Positions 26,615-35,926 of a DNA stretch of 64,000 nucleotides are shown in pieces. The DNA comes from Saccharopolyspora phatthalungensis (GTDB lineage Bacteria; Actinomycetota; Actinomycetes; Mycobacteriales; Pseudonocardiaceae), in the NCBI RefSeq assembly GCF_014203395.1, contig NZ_JACHIW010000001.1:3207501-3271500 (forward strand), written 5' to 3'. The notes under the pieces are model-generated. The model did no database searches. It was given only the letters and a program-made list of their open reading frames with translations, and was not told the origin of the DNA. The stretch's first letter is position 1. Every line of letters begins with the position of its first letter. Both the position numbers and the translations under genes were made by a program.

Positions 26615-26803
26615 TCAGCGTTCGGCGAGTTCGGCGCGCACGTCGTCGGGGATCCGCCCGGTGTGGTCGATGGGCGTCCACGGCTCGCTGCGGATCCACT
26701 GCGACCCGCAGCCTCGGCAGGCCAGCAGCGGAAACCCGTTGAGCTGCTTGGGTGTCCGGTGCCACGAGCACAGCGACCGGCAGGCGTGCACCGCGAGCGT
26801 CAC
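26615..26803 (-). CDS. small zinc-ribbon protein
   Basis: 62 residues with C8-x3-C12 and C29-x2-C32, likely binding one zinc ion, followed by the conserved-looking IRSEPWTPIDHTGRIPDDVR. The GTG start overlaps the previous stop as GTGA (26800-26803), showing translational coupling to the membrane-anchored protein upstream. I recall similar unnamed proteins in actinobacteria. It is easily missed because a longer unrelated frame covers it. It is convergent with the kinase gene across a 104-bp gap in which I see no strong terminator. Confidence 0.6.
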   Translation of the reverse strand: MTLAVHACRSLCSWHRTPKQLNGFPLLACRGCGSQWIRSEPWTPIDHTGRIPDDVRAELAER

Positions 26804-27309
26804 GAGTTGTCGCTCGAGGTCTCCGAGCCGCTGGTCTCCGTCGGCGTCGACGAGGACGTCGCGGTCGGCTTGGGTGTGGTCGGGGAAACCGGGTGCGACG
26901 GCGACGTCTGCGACGGTCGAGTGGACGCAGGAGGCGCCGGGGGCCGCCAAGGTCCCGGTCCGGGGCCCGGTGGCGTCGGAGTCTGCGTCGGGATTCCCGT
27001 CGGCGTTTCGCTGCTCGGCACGACGTGTGACGTCGTCTCGCTGGTGGTCGAGGACCGCGGCGACGTTTCGCTGCTGCTCATCGGGGGCGGCGGCAGCAGC
27101 GGCGGCGGTGACCCGTAGGACGTCTGTGGCGGCCGGGACGTGGCGGTCGGCTTCAACGTGAAGTCCGGTGTCGCCTCGTCCCGCTGCTGGGCGCCGGCGA
27201 CCATCGCAGCCGCGGTCGCGAAAACCGTTGCGACGGCGATGCCCGACGCCGTCAGCAGTACCAGGCTTTTCGACCGGGCATCCGAATCTTCCACCAGCAT
27301 CGGGTCCAT
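26800..27309 (-). CDS. membrane-anchored Pro/Ser/Thr-rich protein
   Basis: 169 residues. A short cytosolic start (MDPMLVEDSDARSK) leads into one membrane span (about 16-38), and the rest is an extended Ser/Thr/Pro tail (PPPLLPPPPMSSSETSPRSSTT...), the type of segment often O-glycosylated in actinobacteria. No enzymatic domain is seen. The ATG at 27309 precedes the anchor and fits the membrane topology; the Shine-Dalgarno is weak. It is coupled to the zinc-ribbon gene. Confidence 0.6.
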   Translation of the reverse strand: MDPMLVEDSDARSKSLVLLTASGIAVATVFATAAAMVAGAQQRDEATPDFTLKPTATSRPPQTSYGSPPPLLPPPPMSSSETSPRSSTTSETTSHVVPSSETPTGIPTQTPTPPGPGPGPWRPPAPPASTRPSQTSPSHPVSPTTPKPTATSSSTPTETSGSETSSDNS

Positions 27310-27471
27310 GCGTGCCCCACTCGTCGGCTCGTCGGGCGGCCTGCGCCGGATGCCCCGAAACGTCCGGCCGCTGACCGAAATGGCGCGGGTGCACCCGCGT
27401 CGCCGGTAACCGTAGCGATCGGCGCAAGGCGCCGGACCGCAGGGCCGCGCCCCGGGCGCTCGTGGGGCATC

Positions 27472-27765
27472 ATGCCGAGCGTGACGGATTCGCAATGGGC
27501 ACGATTGACCGCATGGGTGCACGGACGGGTTCAGGGCGTGGGTTTCCGCTGGTGGACACTTTCCCGGGCGCTGGAGCTCGGCCTGGTCGGCAGCGCCACG
27601 AACCTGCCGGGCAGGCGGGTCGAGGTGGTCGCCGAAGGCCCCCGGGAAGCTTGTGAAAAGCTCCTGGCCGCCCTGCGTTCCGGCGAAACCCCAGGCCACG
27701 TGGAGCATGTCGCCGAGCAGTGGTCCCATCCCAAGGGCGGCCTCAGCGGCTTCGTCGAACGCTGA
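27472..27765 (+). CDS. acyP: acylphosphatase
   Basis: A 97-residue single-domain enzyme hydrolysing acyl phosphates. The active-site loop HGRVQGVGFR carries catalytic R26, and N44 lies in ATNLPG. The family length is about 90. The two-residue shortening after LPG (family usually LPDG) is minor. acyP upstream of smc is a standard actinobacterial arrangement. Confidence 0.93.
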   Translation: MPSVTDSQWARLTAWVHGRVQGVGFRWWTLSRALELGLVGSATNLPGRRVEVVAEGPREACEKLLAALRSGETPGHVEHVAEQWSHPKGGLSGFVER

Positions 27766-28113
27766 GCGCGCGGCGGCACGTTGATCGCGGAGCGTGCGGG
27801 GCATGGCGTGTCGTTGTCTTCCGGGATGCAGAACGCGAGTGTTGACAACCTCGGCTCCACGACCGAAACGCACGGATCTTGACTGCGAAGATCGTGATTT
27901 CCTGGGTTTGTGCTCAGGACCAGGTCACGATGGTCAGGCCGGCCGTTTCCGCGTTGTGGCCCCCTGGGTGTCGTTGATCTTGGCGGCTATGGGATCTCCG
28001 GCCAAATCGCCGTTACCAGCGGTTCTGCGCAAGCGCGGCTGGGCTCAGCGGTAGGCTCTGCCGGATGTGACAGCCGGTCCACCGGACGAACCACGGGAAG
28101 GTCGATCGCAGCC
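27766..28113. other. gap between acyP and smc
   Basis: 348 bp without a supportable gene. It contains an inverted repeat GATCTT-N7-AAGATC (27875-27893) beside a TTGACT hexamer, which may mark the smc promoter. Confidence 0.35.
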
Positions 28114-31100
28114 GTGCACCTGAAGAGCCTGACGCTGAAGGGGTTCAAGTCCTTCGCCTCGGCCACCACGCTGCGCTTCGAACCCGGCATCACCTGCGTC
28201 GTCGGCCCGAACGGCTCGGGCAAGTCCAACGTGCTCGACGCGCTGACCTGGGTGATGGGCGAGCAGGGTGCGAAGGCGCTGCGCGGCGGCAAGATGGAAG
28301 ACGTGATCTTCGCGGGTACCGCGGGCCGCGCCCCGCTGGGCCGCGCCGAGGTCACGCTGACCATCGACAACTCCGACGGCGCCTTGCCGATCGAGTACAC
28401 CGAGGTCTCCATCACCCGCCGGATGTTTCGCGACGGGGCCAGCGAGTACGAGATCAACGGCAACTCGTGCCGGCTGATGGACGTGCAGGAACTGCTGTCG
28501 GACTCCGGCATCGGCCGCGAGATGCACGTCATCGTCGGGCAGGGGCAGCTGGCCACCATCCTGCAGGCCAAACCGGACGAGCACCGCAGGCTCATCGAAG
28601 AGGCCGCCGGCGTGCTCAAACACCGCAAGCGCAAAGAAAAGGCGCTGCGCAAGCTCGACGCGATGCAGGCCAACCTGACCAGGCTGACGGACCTGACCAG
28701 CGAGCTGCGCCGCCAGCTCAAACCACTCGGCAAGCAGGCCGAAATCGCGCGCAAGGCGCAGACAGTGCAGGCCGACCTGCGGGACGCCCGGCTGCGCCTC
28801 ATCGCCGACGACCTGGTCACCGCCCGCGCCGACCTGGCTCGCGACGAAGCCGATCAGGAAGCCGCACGGTCCAAGCGCACCGAGGTCGAGCGTGCATTGC
28901 AGTTCTCGCAGTCCGAGGAGAAGACCCTCGAAGAGCAGGTAGCCTCCGACGCGCCGCGGCTGGCCCGGGCGCAGGAGACCTGGTACCGGCTGTCCGCGCT
29001 GGAAGAACGCCTGCACGGCACGCTGCGGCTGGCCGCCGAGCGCCACCGGCACCTGACCGCGCAGACCGAGGAACACCGCCCCGGCCGCGACCCAGACCAG
29101 CTCGACGCCGAGGCCGAAGAGGCCGCGGAGCAGGAGATCGAGCTCCGCGAGCAGGTCGAAGAGGCCCGCGAGGCGCTTCACGAGGTGGTGCAGCGCCGTT
29201 CGGAACTGGAATCCGCGTTGAAGCAGGCCGAGCAGGCGCACCTGGCCGCGGTGCGGGCGATCGCCGACCGCCGCGAAGGCGCAGCCCGGCTGTCCGGCCA
29301 GGTCGAGTCGCTGCGCAGCAAGGTCAGCGACACCGCCGAGGAGATCGAGCGGCTGTCGGACGCGTTGGAGGAGGCTTCCGCGCGCGCGGAAGAAGCGGAG
29401 CGCGCGCAGGCCGATGCGGAGGAGGAAAGCGGCGGCTACGACTCCGACGACGCAGGGCTGCAAGAGCGCCGCGAAGGCGCTGCCGAAGCGCGCGACGTGG
29501 CACGCGCTCGCGTCGAGGAGCTCGTCAAGGCCGAGCGGGCTGCGGAACGGGAGATCGCGTCCTGGAAGGCGCGGGTCGAGGCGCTGTCGATGGGCTTGCA
29601 GCGCAAGGACGGCGCCGGTGCGCTCATGTCGGCCGGGGACCGAGTGCCGGGTCTGCTCGGTTCGGTCGCAGCACTGCTCAGCGTCGAACCCGGTGCCGAG
29701 TCCGCCCTCGCTGCTGCGCTGGGCGCGGTCGCCGACGCGGTCGCGGTTCGCGGTGTCACCGACGCGGTGACAGCGCTGGAGATGCTCAAGGCCGACGAAG
29801 CGGGCCGCGCCGGGCTGATCATCGGTTCCACCGGGGAGCCCGACCGGTCCGGCTGGCCGCAGCTGACCGGCTCGGCGCGTTGGGCGGTCGACCTGGTCAG
29901 CGCCCCGGACGGGATGCGTCGCGCGGTGACCGAGGCGCTCGACCGGGTCGCGGTCGTCGAGACCCTGGCCGACGCGCGGGAACTGGTGCAACGCCAGCCC
30001 GAAATCCGGGCCGTCACCGCCGCGGGCGATGTCCTGGGCACGCATTGGGCCATCGGCGGCTCCGACGACCGGCAGAGCACCATCGAGGTGCAGGCCGCCG
30101 TCGACGAAGCCGAACGCGAACTCGCCGCCGCCGAGCGACGGTTGGAACAGCACGCCGCGGCGCTGGAAGGCGCGCGAGCAGAGGAAGAGGCGCGGCGCGC
30201 CGAAGTCCGGGCCGTGCAGGAGCAGATCAACGACGCCAAGGTGCAGCGCGCCCGCAGCACCGAGCGGCTGTCCAGCCTGCAGCGCGCCGCCCGCACCGCC
30301 ATCGCCGAGGTCGACCGGGTCCGGCAGCAGCGGGTGAAGGTCGAGCAGTCCCGCGAACAAGCCCTGGTCAAACTGGCCGAACTCGAAGAGCGGCTGACGG
30401 CGGTCAAGTCCGAACAGGATGAAGCGGCAGAGCCGGACACCGGCGAACGCGACCGGCTCAGCACCGAACTGAGCACCGTGCGGCAGCAGGAAATGGACGC
30501 GCGGCTCGGGCAGCGCACCGCTGAAGAACGGGCCCGCGCCGTCCAGGGGCGCGCCGACCAGTTGCGGCGCGCAGCCCGCCACGAGCGCGAAGCGCGCGCC
30601 CGCGCCGAGGCGGCGCGCAAGGGCCGGGAACGCGCAGCGCGCGTCACGCAGGCCGTGGTCTCCGGGTGCGAGACAGCGCTGGAGCGCATCGCCCGTTCGC
30701 TGAGCGCCGCGACGGAGGAGCGGGACGTCGCGCAGGCGAAGCAGAGCGAGCACGATCAGGCACTCGGCGTCGTGCGAGCGCGAGTACGCGAGCTCGGCGG
30801 CGAGCTGGAGAAGCTGACCGATGCGGTGCACCGCGACGAAGTCGTGCGCGCGGAGCAGCGGTTGCGGATCGAGCAGCTGGAAACCAAGATCATCGAGGAC
30901 TTCGGGATTGGGCTGGAGGACCTGGTCGACGAATACGGGCCCACCGTGCCGATTCCGCCGAGTCCCGCCGAGGTGGCCGAGTACGAGGCCGCCAAGGAAC
31001 GCGGCGAGCAGGTCACCGCCCCGCCGCCGGTGCCGTTCGACCGAGCCACCCAGGAGCGCCGCGCCAAGCGCGCCGAGAAGGACCTTTCCCTGCTGGGCAA

Positions 31101-31857
31101 GGTGAATCCGCTGGCGCTGGAGGAGTTCGCCGCGCTGGAGGAGCGCTACAAGTTCCTGTCCACGCAGCTGGAAGACCTCAAGGACAGCCGCCGCGACCTG
31201 CTCAGCGTCGTCAAGGAGGTCGACGAGAAGATCCTGGAGGTGTTCACCTCCGCCTTCCACGACGTGGCCAAGGAATTCGAGACGGTCTTCAAGGTCCTGT
31301 TCCCCGGCGGCGAGGGGCGGCTGACGCTCACCGATCCGGACGACCCGCTGACCACCGGCGTCGAGGTCGAGGCGCGGCCGCCGGGCAAGAAGGTCAAGCG
31401 GTTGTCGTTGCTCTCCGGTGGCGAGAAGTCGCTGACCGCGGTGGCCATGCTGGTGTCCATCTTCCGCGCCCGGCCGTCGCCGTTCTACGTGATGGACGAG
31501 GTCGAGGCGGCGCTGGACGACACCAACCTGCGGCGCCTGATCACGCTGCTGGACCAGCTGCGCACGACGTCGCAGTTGATCATCATCACGCACCAGAAGC
31601 CGACCATGGAGATCGCCGATGCCCTCTACGGCGTGACGATGCGCGGCGACGGCATCACGCAGGTCATTTCCCAGCGGTTGCGCGGTGAATCCGGCAAGCG
31701 CGGCAAGGGCGACTCACCCGAGGAGCCGGCGGAGGGCGATGTCGCGGCCGTGTTGGACGGCCCGAGCGCGGTTCCGGCTGGAGCGACGCCGGAAACCGAC
31801 GGCCCTCCCGCAGATGCGGACGCACCGGCGGCCGGGTCGGACGGTGCGGATTCGTGA
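28114..31857 (+). CDS. smc: chromosome segregation and condensation ATPase SMC
   Basis: A 1247-residue SMC protein. Walker A is G31-PNGSGKS, followed by LTWVMGEQGAKALRGG. Long coiled coils (about 170-500 and 670-1010) flank a hinge (about 505-660). The C-terminal half of the ATPase has signature motif LLSGGEKSLTAVAML near residue 1099 and Walker B FYVMDEVEAALDD near 1124. An acidic, Pro/Ala-rich tail of about 70 residues after the head is probably disordered. The GTG at 28114 gives the canonical MHLKSLTLKGFKSF start. It dimerises and works with ScpAB, which is encoded elsewhere. Confidence 0.97.
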   Translation: MHLKSLTLKGFKSFASATTLRFEPGITCVVGPNGSGKSNVLDALTWVMGEQGAKALRGGKMEDVIFAGTAGRAPLGRAEVTLTIDNSDGALPIEYTEVSITRRMFRDGASEYEINGNSCRLMDVQELLSDSGIGREMHVIVGQGQLATILQAKPDEHRRLIEEAAGVLKHRKRKEKALRKLDAMQANLTRLTDLTSELRRQLKPLGKQAEIARKAQTVQADLRDARLRLIADDLVTARADLARDEADQEAARSKRTEVERALQFSQSEEKTLEEQVASDAPRLARAQETWYRLSALEERLHGTLRLAAERHRHLTAQTEEHRPGRDPDQLDAEAEEAAEQEIELREQVEEAREALHEVVQRRSELESALKQAEQAHLAAVRAIADRREGAARLSGQVESLRSKVSDTAEEIERLSDALEEASARAEEAERAQADAEEESGGYDSDDAGLQERREGAAEARDVARARVEELVKAERAAEREIASWKARVEALSMGLQRKDGAGALMSAGDRVPGLLGSVAALLSVEPGAESALAAALGAVADAVAVRGVTDAVTALEMLKADEAGRAGLIIGSTGEPDRSGWPQLTGSARWAVDLVSAPDGMRRAVTEALDRVAVVETLADARELVQRQPEIRAVTAAGDVLGTHWAIGGSDDRQSTIEVQAAVDEAERELAAAERRLEQHAAALEGARAEEEARRAEVRAVQEQINDAKVQRARSTERLSSLQRAARTAIAEVDRVRQQRVKVEQSREQALVKLAELEERLTAVKSEQDEAAEPDTGERDRLSTELSTVRQQEMDARLGQRTAEERARAVQGRADQLRRAARHEREARARAEAARKGRERAARVTQAVVSGCETALERIARSLSAATEERDVAQAKQSEHDQALGVVRARVRELGGELEKLTDAVHRDEVVRAEQRLRIEQLETKIIEDFGIGLEDLVDEYGPTVPIPPSPAEVAEYEAAKERGEQVTAPPPVPFDRATQERRAKRAEKDLSLLGKVNPLALEEFAALEERYKFLSTQLEDLKDSRRDLLSVVKEVDEKILEVFTSAFHDVAKEFETVFKVLFPGGEGRLTLTDPDDPLTTGVEVEARPPGKKVKRLSLLSGGEKSLTAVAMLVSIFRARPSPFYVMDEVEAALDDTNLRRLITLLDQLRTTSQLIIITHQKPTMEIADALYGVTMRGDGITQVISQRLRGESGKRGKGDSPEEPAEGDVAAVLDGPSAVPAGATPETDGPPADADAPAAGSDGADS

Positions 31858-31896
31858 GCGATTGTGGCCGCTGGCGCGACCATTGCCATTAACGAG

Positions 31897-32211
31897 TCAG
31901 GCGGCGGTGCCCAGCGCGTAGCCGACTGCGAAGGCGACGAGAGCTGCGACCATCGCCAAGCCGAACACCACCGCCCAGCCCGGCCGGGAGCACTGCCGGC
32001 GGGCGCACAAGGTACGCGATGGCCCCGCTTCCGACGGCGAAATCCACTGCGGCGCGGCACGATTCCATGTTTCCGGCCGACTCAGTTCGGCCCGGCATGA
32101 GGTGCATTCCGCCAAATGAGTGCGAACCATCAGCCATTCCACGTCGCTCAGCATTCCCGCCGAATAGGCGTTGAGCTTCGCCTGGAACCCCGCGTGATCA
32201 ATGTGTTGCAC
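31897..32211 (-). CDS. anti-sigma-like zinc-binding membrane protein (ZAS motif)
   Basis: 104 residues. H32-x3-C36-x2-C39 (THLAECTSC) is the zinc-binding anti-sigma motif; a single membrane span (about 78-102) follows a short basic linker. The GTG start has GGGAG ahead. Such proteins normally sit beside the ECF sigma factor they inhibit, but both neighbours are unrelated (smc convergent, a membrane protein divergent). It may be a widowed anti-sigma factor or a zf-HC2 protein with another role. Confidence 0.7.
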   Translation of the reverse strand: MQHIDHAGFQAKLNAYSAGMLSDVEWLMVRTHLAECTSCRAELSRPETWNRAAPQWISPSEAGPSRTLCARRQCSRPGWAVVFGLAMVAALVAFAVGYALGTAA

Positions 32212-32518
32212 CCGCAGCTCCCACTCTCAGCTTCGGCGATCGCCTGCGTTATCCATCGACGCGACGCGACATTCGCTGAAGGGCCGAGCGCAGGCATCAG
32301 AGTCCCGCACAGTCCCCCACGGCAAGCGGGTTACGCCGCCTATAAAACAGACCCCGGTGTTGGCGGCCATGTCGGTTTCGGCTCCCGGATCAGGGTGCGG
32401 GACGATGGTCGGCGGTCCGGCATCGATCCTCGGGGCGGGTGTCGACGAAAGACGCCGGGCGCGGATGTTCCCGCAGCACTCCAAAGCACGGGATCTCACC
32501 AGGTACAGGAGGCCTTCC
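32212..32518. other. divergent promoter region
   Basis: 307 bp between the anti-sigma-like gene and the membrane protein at 32519. No gene is supportable. It includes an AT-richer patch GCCTATAAAACAG (32338-32350) that could serve as a promoter element. Confidence 0.3.
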
Positions 32519-33139
32519 ATGACCAATCCGTACGGCCCGCCGCCGGGGCAGCAGGCGTACCCCCAGCAGGGCCAGCCGATGACGCCGCCACCGGGTTACG
32601 GCCCGCCATCCGGCCCGCTGCCGCAGCAACCGATGCCGCAGCAGCCCCAGATGCAGCCGGGAATGTCGTACCAGCCGATGCCGCAGCAGGGCGGCTATCC
32701 GCAGCAGCCCGGCCCGGTCGCGCCGATGGGGCAGCCGATGGCGCCACCCGCCCCCGGCATGGGACGCCTGATGATCGATTGCTCGTACTTCTGGCTGGCT
32801 TGGATGCTGATGTTCTTCAAGCCGCAGCTCACCATCAACGGGCAGCCGGGCCCGATCTTGACCTGGGGCAAGATGCCGATCGACCTGCCCCCCGGCCAGC
32901 ACCAGATCCAGATCCACGTCAACTACCTGTGGCAGGTCGGCAGCGCGAGCGCCGTGATCCCGGTCAACGCCGGTCAGCAGATCGACGTCTACTACGCGGC
33001 GCCGGTGATCGTCTTCATGAACGGTGCCATCGGCCCGGCTCCGCAGAAGGCACCCGGAATGGGCCTGGCCATCGGGGTCCTGGCCGGTACCCTCGCGCTG
33101 TGCTTCCTGATCATCCTGCTGTCGGTCATCGCACTCTGA
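32519..33139 (+). CDS. conserved membrane protein with Pro/Gln-rich N-terminus
   Basis: 206 residues: a disordered start rich in PYGPPPGQQ and PQQPMPQQ (to about residue 78), a compact beta-rich domain (LTINGQPGPILTWGK, DLPPGQHQIQIHVNYLWQVG, NAGQQIDVYYAAPV) and a C-terminal membrane helix (about 183-205). Similar unnamed proteins occur across actinobacteria. AGGAGG lies 7 bp before the ATG, which sets the start. Function unknown. Confidence 0.75.
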   Translation: MTNPYGPPPGQQAYPQQGQPMTPPPGYGPPSGPLPQQPMPQQPQMQPGMSYQPMPQQGGYPQQPGPVAPMGQPMAPPAPGMGRLMIDCSYFWLAWMLMFFKPQLTINGQPGPILTWGKMPIDLPPGQHQIQIHVNYLWQVGSASAVIPVNAGQQIDVYYAAPVIVFMNGAIGPAPQKAPGMGLAIGVLAGTLALCFLIILLSVIAL

Positions 33140-33170
33140 TCTCGCCCACTGGGGGCCATGTCGGCCGTGG

Positions 33171-33202
33171 GTCTTCCGGGCGGCGGTAGCTCCCCGGAAG
33201 AC
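33171..33202. terminator. bidirectional hairpin between convergent genes
   Basis: Perfect 10-bp arms GTCTTCCGGG (33171-33180) and CCCGGAAGAC (33193-33202), loop 12 nt, midway between the stop at 33139 and the symporter stop at 33220. No T-run. Confidence 0.6.
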
Positions 33203-33219
33203 TCACGGCACCGGACCGA

Positions 33220-34719
33220 TCATGCGTTGTCGACCCGCGCCGTGGATACCTCGATCGCGGGGCGGGCATGGCGCCGTGACAGCAGGCCGCCCACCACGAG
33301 CGTCACGACCACGCCGAGCGGGGTGTACCAGGGGAAAGCCAGCGGGGCCTGGCCGCCCGCGCCGTTCGGAAAGGTCACACCGAGGATCACGACCGCCATC
33401 ACCGCGACCGTGACCAGGAAAGCGATGACCGCGTCGGATTGGGTCGCCCGCTTGACCGCCAACCCCAGGAAGAACGCCCCGAGCAACGCGCCGTAGGTGT
33501 AGCCGGTGATGCTCAGCCCGAGCTCGATGACCGGGTCGTCGGTGCTGGTGAACATCGAGGCGAACACGAACAGCAGGACGCCCCACACCAGCACCCACAT
33601 CTTGGCCCGGCGCAGCACGGCCCGGTCACTGAGCTTGCGCTTGATCAGCCGTTGGTAGACGTCGGTGACCGTGGAGGTCGCCAGTGAATTCAGCGACGAA
33701 CTCATCGCCGCGGCGAGGATGCCCGCGATCATCAGCCCGGAGATGCCCGGCGGCATTTGGGTGATGATGAAGGTCGGGAACAGTTCGTCGTTGGTGGCCA
33801 TGCCCATGTCCTTGGGGTTCACCCCGCTGTAGAACGACCAGAGCATGGTGCCGATCAGCAGGAACAGGCCGAACTGGAAGAACACCAGCACGCCGCTGCC
33901 GATCAGCGCGCCTTGGCTGGCCTTCAATGTCCGGGTCGCGAGCAACCGCTGCACGATGAGCTGGTCGGCGCCGTGCGAGGCCATCGAGAGCATCGCGCCA
34001 CCGATGATCGCCGTGACGAAGGAGTAAGGCTGGGTCACGATCGACGACGAGAAGTCGAACATCTGGAACTTGCCGGCGTCGAGGGCGGCGCCGAACCAGT
34101 CGGGGGGCAGCTTCCCGGCCAGTACCACGACCGCGACGACGCCGCCGACGACATAGAGGACCATCTGCAGCGCGTCGATCCAGACCACGGCGCGAGTGCC
34201 GCCCAGATAGGTGTAGAGCACGGTGACGATCGTGATCACCAGGATGATCTGCCCGAACGACACGTCGACCCCGGCCGCCGCCAGCAGCACCTTAACCGGA
34301 ATGGCCGTGGCGAACAGCCGGACCCCGTCGGCCAGCAGCCGGGTGATCAGGAACGTCGCGGACGCGGTGACCTGCATCCCCGAGCCGAACCGCTTGCCCA
34401 GGAACTCGTAGGCGGTGACCAGCCCGCCGCCGTAGTAGCGCGGCAGCAGCACGAAGGCCACCACGATCCGGCCGACCAGGTAGCCGATCGCCAGCTGCAG
34501 GAAGGTGAAGGAGCCGAGATAGGCGACCGTCGGGGTGCTGATCACCGTCAATGTGGACGTCTCGGTGGCCACCACCGCGAAGCACACCGCCCACGACGGC
34601 ATGTTGCGGTCACTGACGAAGAATTCCCTCGCCGAACGCTGCCGTCCGGCCAGCAGCACGCCCAGGAGGGGGACCAGAACCAGGTACCCGACGATGATGA
34701 CGATGTCGACCGGACGCAC
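33220..34719 (-). CDS. sodium:solute symporter (SSS family)
   Basis: A 499-residue polytopic transporter of the LeuT-fold SSS family: NMPSWAVCFAVVATETSTLTVIS in the first helices, YTYLGGTRAVVWIDALQ, SHGADQLIVQRLLATR and AGILAAAMSSSLNSLATSTVTD are all family hallmarks, with about 13 spans. GTG start, AGGAGG 4-5 bp ahead. It begins 8 bp after anmK, so the pair is an operon. This suggests import of anhydro-N-acetylmuramic acid or a related muropeptide sugar; specificity is inference from context. Confidence 0.88.
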   Translation of the reverse strand: MRPVDIVIIVGYLVLVPLLGVLLAGRQRSAREFFVSDRNMPSWAVCFAVVATETSTLTVISTPTVAYLGSFTFLQLAIGYLVGRIVVAFVLLPRYYGGGLVTAYEFLGKRFGSGMQVTASATFLITRLLADGVRLFATAIPVKVLLAAAGVDVSFGQIILVITIVTVLYTYLGGTRAVVWIDALQMVLYVVGGVVAVVVLAGKLPPDWFGAALDAGKFQMFDFSSSIVTQPYSFVTAIIGGAMLSMASHGADQLIVQRLLATRTLKASQGALIGSGVLVFFQFGLFLLIGTMLWSFYSGVNPKDMGMATNDELFPTFIITQMPPGISGLMIAGILAAAMSSSLNSLATSTVTDVYQRLIKRKLSDRAVLRRAKMWVLVWGVLLFVFASMFTSTDDPVIELGLSITGYTYGALLGAFFLGLAVKRATQSDAVIAFLVTVAVMAVVILGVTFPNGAGGQAPLAFPWYTPLGVVVTLVVGGLLSRRHARPAIEVSTARVDNA

Positions 34720-34727
34720 TGGGCCTC

Positions 34728-35918
34728 CTACGCGAGCTGCAATCGCAGCCGCTTCGGCTGCTCAGTGGCGGGTTCGGGCAGCCGCAGCGCACCGCTTCCC
34801 GGTGTGATGCTGCCCAGCACCCGGGGGACGGTGGCTCCGGTGGTGCCCGGCGTGTTGCCGGTGATGCCGTGCCAGGTGAGGAATCCGAGCAGAGCGGTCA
34901 GGAACGCTTCCTTGCTGTCAGCGGGCATCCCGAGCTCATCGCTGACTACCAGTGGCACGTCGAGCCGGCGGCGCAAGGCGGCCAGCAGGACGGGATTGCG
35001 CACCCCGCCGCCGGATGCGACGACCTTCGCCGCTTGCTCGGTACGGCAGGCGTCGGCGATCGTGCGGGCGGTGAGCTCGGTCAGCGTCGCCAGCAGATCG
35101 CCGGCGCTGACCTCGTCGTGCAGTTTGTCCAGCGCCCGCGTCAGGTAATCGGCGTTGAAGTACTCCTTGCCGGTGGACTTCGGCGCTGGCCGCCGATAGT
35201 AGGCGTCGGCGCGCAGCTCTTCGAGCAGCTGGGGGTGGACGGTGCCGGTCGCGGCGATCCGTCCGTCGGTGTCCTGCGGTACGCCGGTGACCCGGCGGGC
35301 GGCGAGGTCGATCAGCGCGTTACCGGGGCCGGTGTCGTAAGCCAGCGGGCATCGTCCGCCGACCACGGTGATGTTGGCGATGCCGCCGATGTTGAGCGCC
35401 ACGGTCGTGCCGGGCTCGTCGGCCAGCCAGAGCGCGTCGAACACGCCGGCCAGCGGGGCGCCCTGGCCGCCCGAAGCGACGTCGCGGGCGCGCAGGTCGG
35501 ACACCACAGGGAGCCCGGTGGCTTCGGCGATCCATGCCGGCTGCCCGATTTGCAGCGTGCCCCGCACCCGCCCGCTGCCTTGAACCCAGTGATAGAGCGT
35601 CTGGCCCAGCGACGCGACGAGGTCCGCGCGGCCGCCGGCGAGCTCGACCCCGAGCCGGGCCGCCGCCGCGAACTGCTGCCCGACGTAGGTGTCGAGCTGG
35701 CACAGGTCTTCGGCACCGCACTGTTCTGCTGCGCCGTTGCGGGCCGATGGCAGCACGGCGAGCAGCTTCTCGTGCAGCACGCCCGGGTAGCGGAGCACGG
35801 ATGCGCCGAGCGGGCGCAGTTCCACGGTGTCGCCGTCCAGTCGCAGCTCGGCGGCGGCCACGTCGACGCCGTCCATCGACGTGCCGGAGAGCAGTCCGAG
35901 TACCCGACACCAAGTCAT
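34728..35918 (-). CDS. anmK: anhydro-N-acetylmuramic acid kinase
   Basis: 396 residues. AnmK phosphorylates 1,6-anhydroMurNAc while opening the anhydro ring, feeding recycled cell-wall sugar to MurNAc 6-phosphate. Family signatures: GLLSGTSMDGVD at the start, SLGQTLYHW, LNIGGIANIT, YDTGPGNALID and SGGGVRNP. I chose the ATG at 35918 because it gives the family N-terminus and follows a promoter at near-leaderless distance; a longer frame upstream is not family-like. No MurQ-type etherase is in the window. Confidence 0.92.
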   Translation of the reverse strand: MTWCRVLGLLSGTSMDGVDVAAAELRLDGDTVELRPLGASVLRYPGVLHEKLLAVLPSARNGAAEQCGAEDLCQLDTYVGQQFAAAARLGVELAGGRADLVASLGQTLYHWVQGSGRVRGTLQIGQPAWIAEATGLPVVSDLRARDVASGGQGAPLAGVFDALWLADEPGTTVALNIGGIANITVVGGRCPLAYDTGPGNALIDLAARRVTGVPQDTDGRIAATGTVHPQLLEELRADAYYRRPAPKSTGKEYFNADYLTRALDKLHDEVSAGDLLATLTELTARTIADACRTEQAAKVVASGGGVRNPVLLAALRRRLDVPLVVSDELGMPADSKEAFLTALLGFLTWHGITGNTPGTTGATVPRVLGSITPGSGALRLPEPATEQPKRLRLQLA

Positions 35919-35926
35919 ATGTGTGG

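Noticed and set aside
28045..31593. A very long open frame antisense to smc
   Set aside because: It is a GC-rich shadow: the smc frame has all ATPase motifs, while the antisense product is His/Gln/Leu-rich without domains or a ribosome-binding site. Similar long shadows opposite the GT39 gene and deaD were dropped for the same reason.
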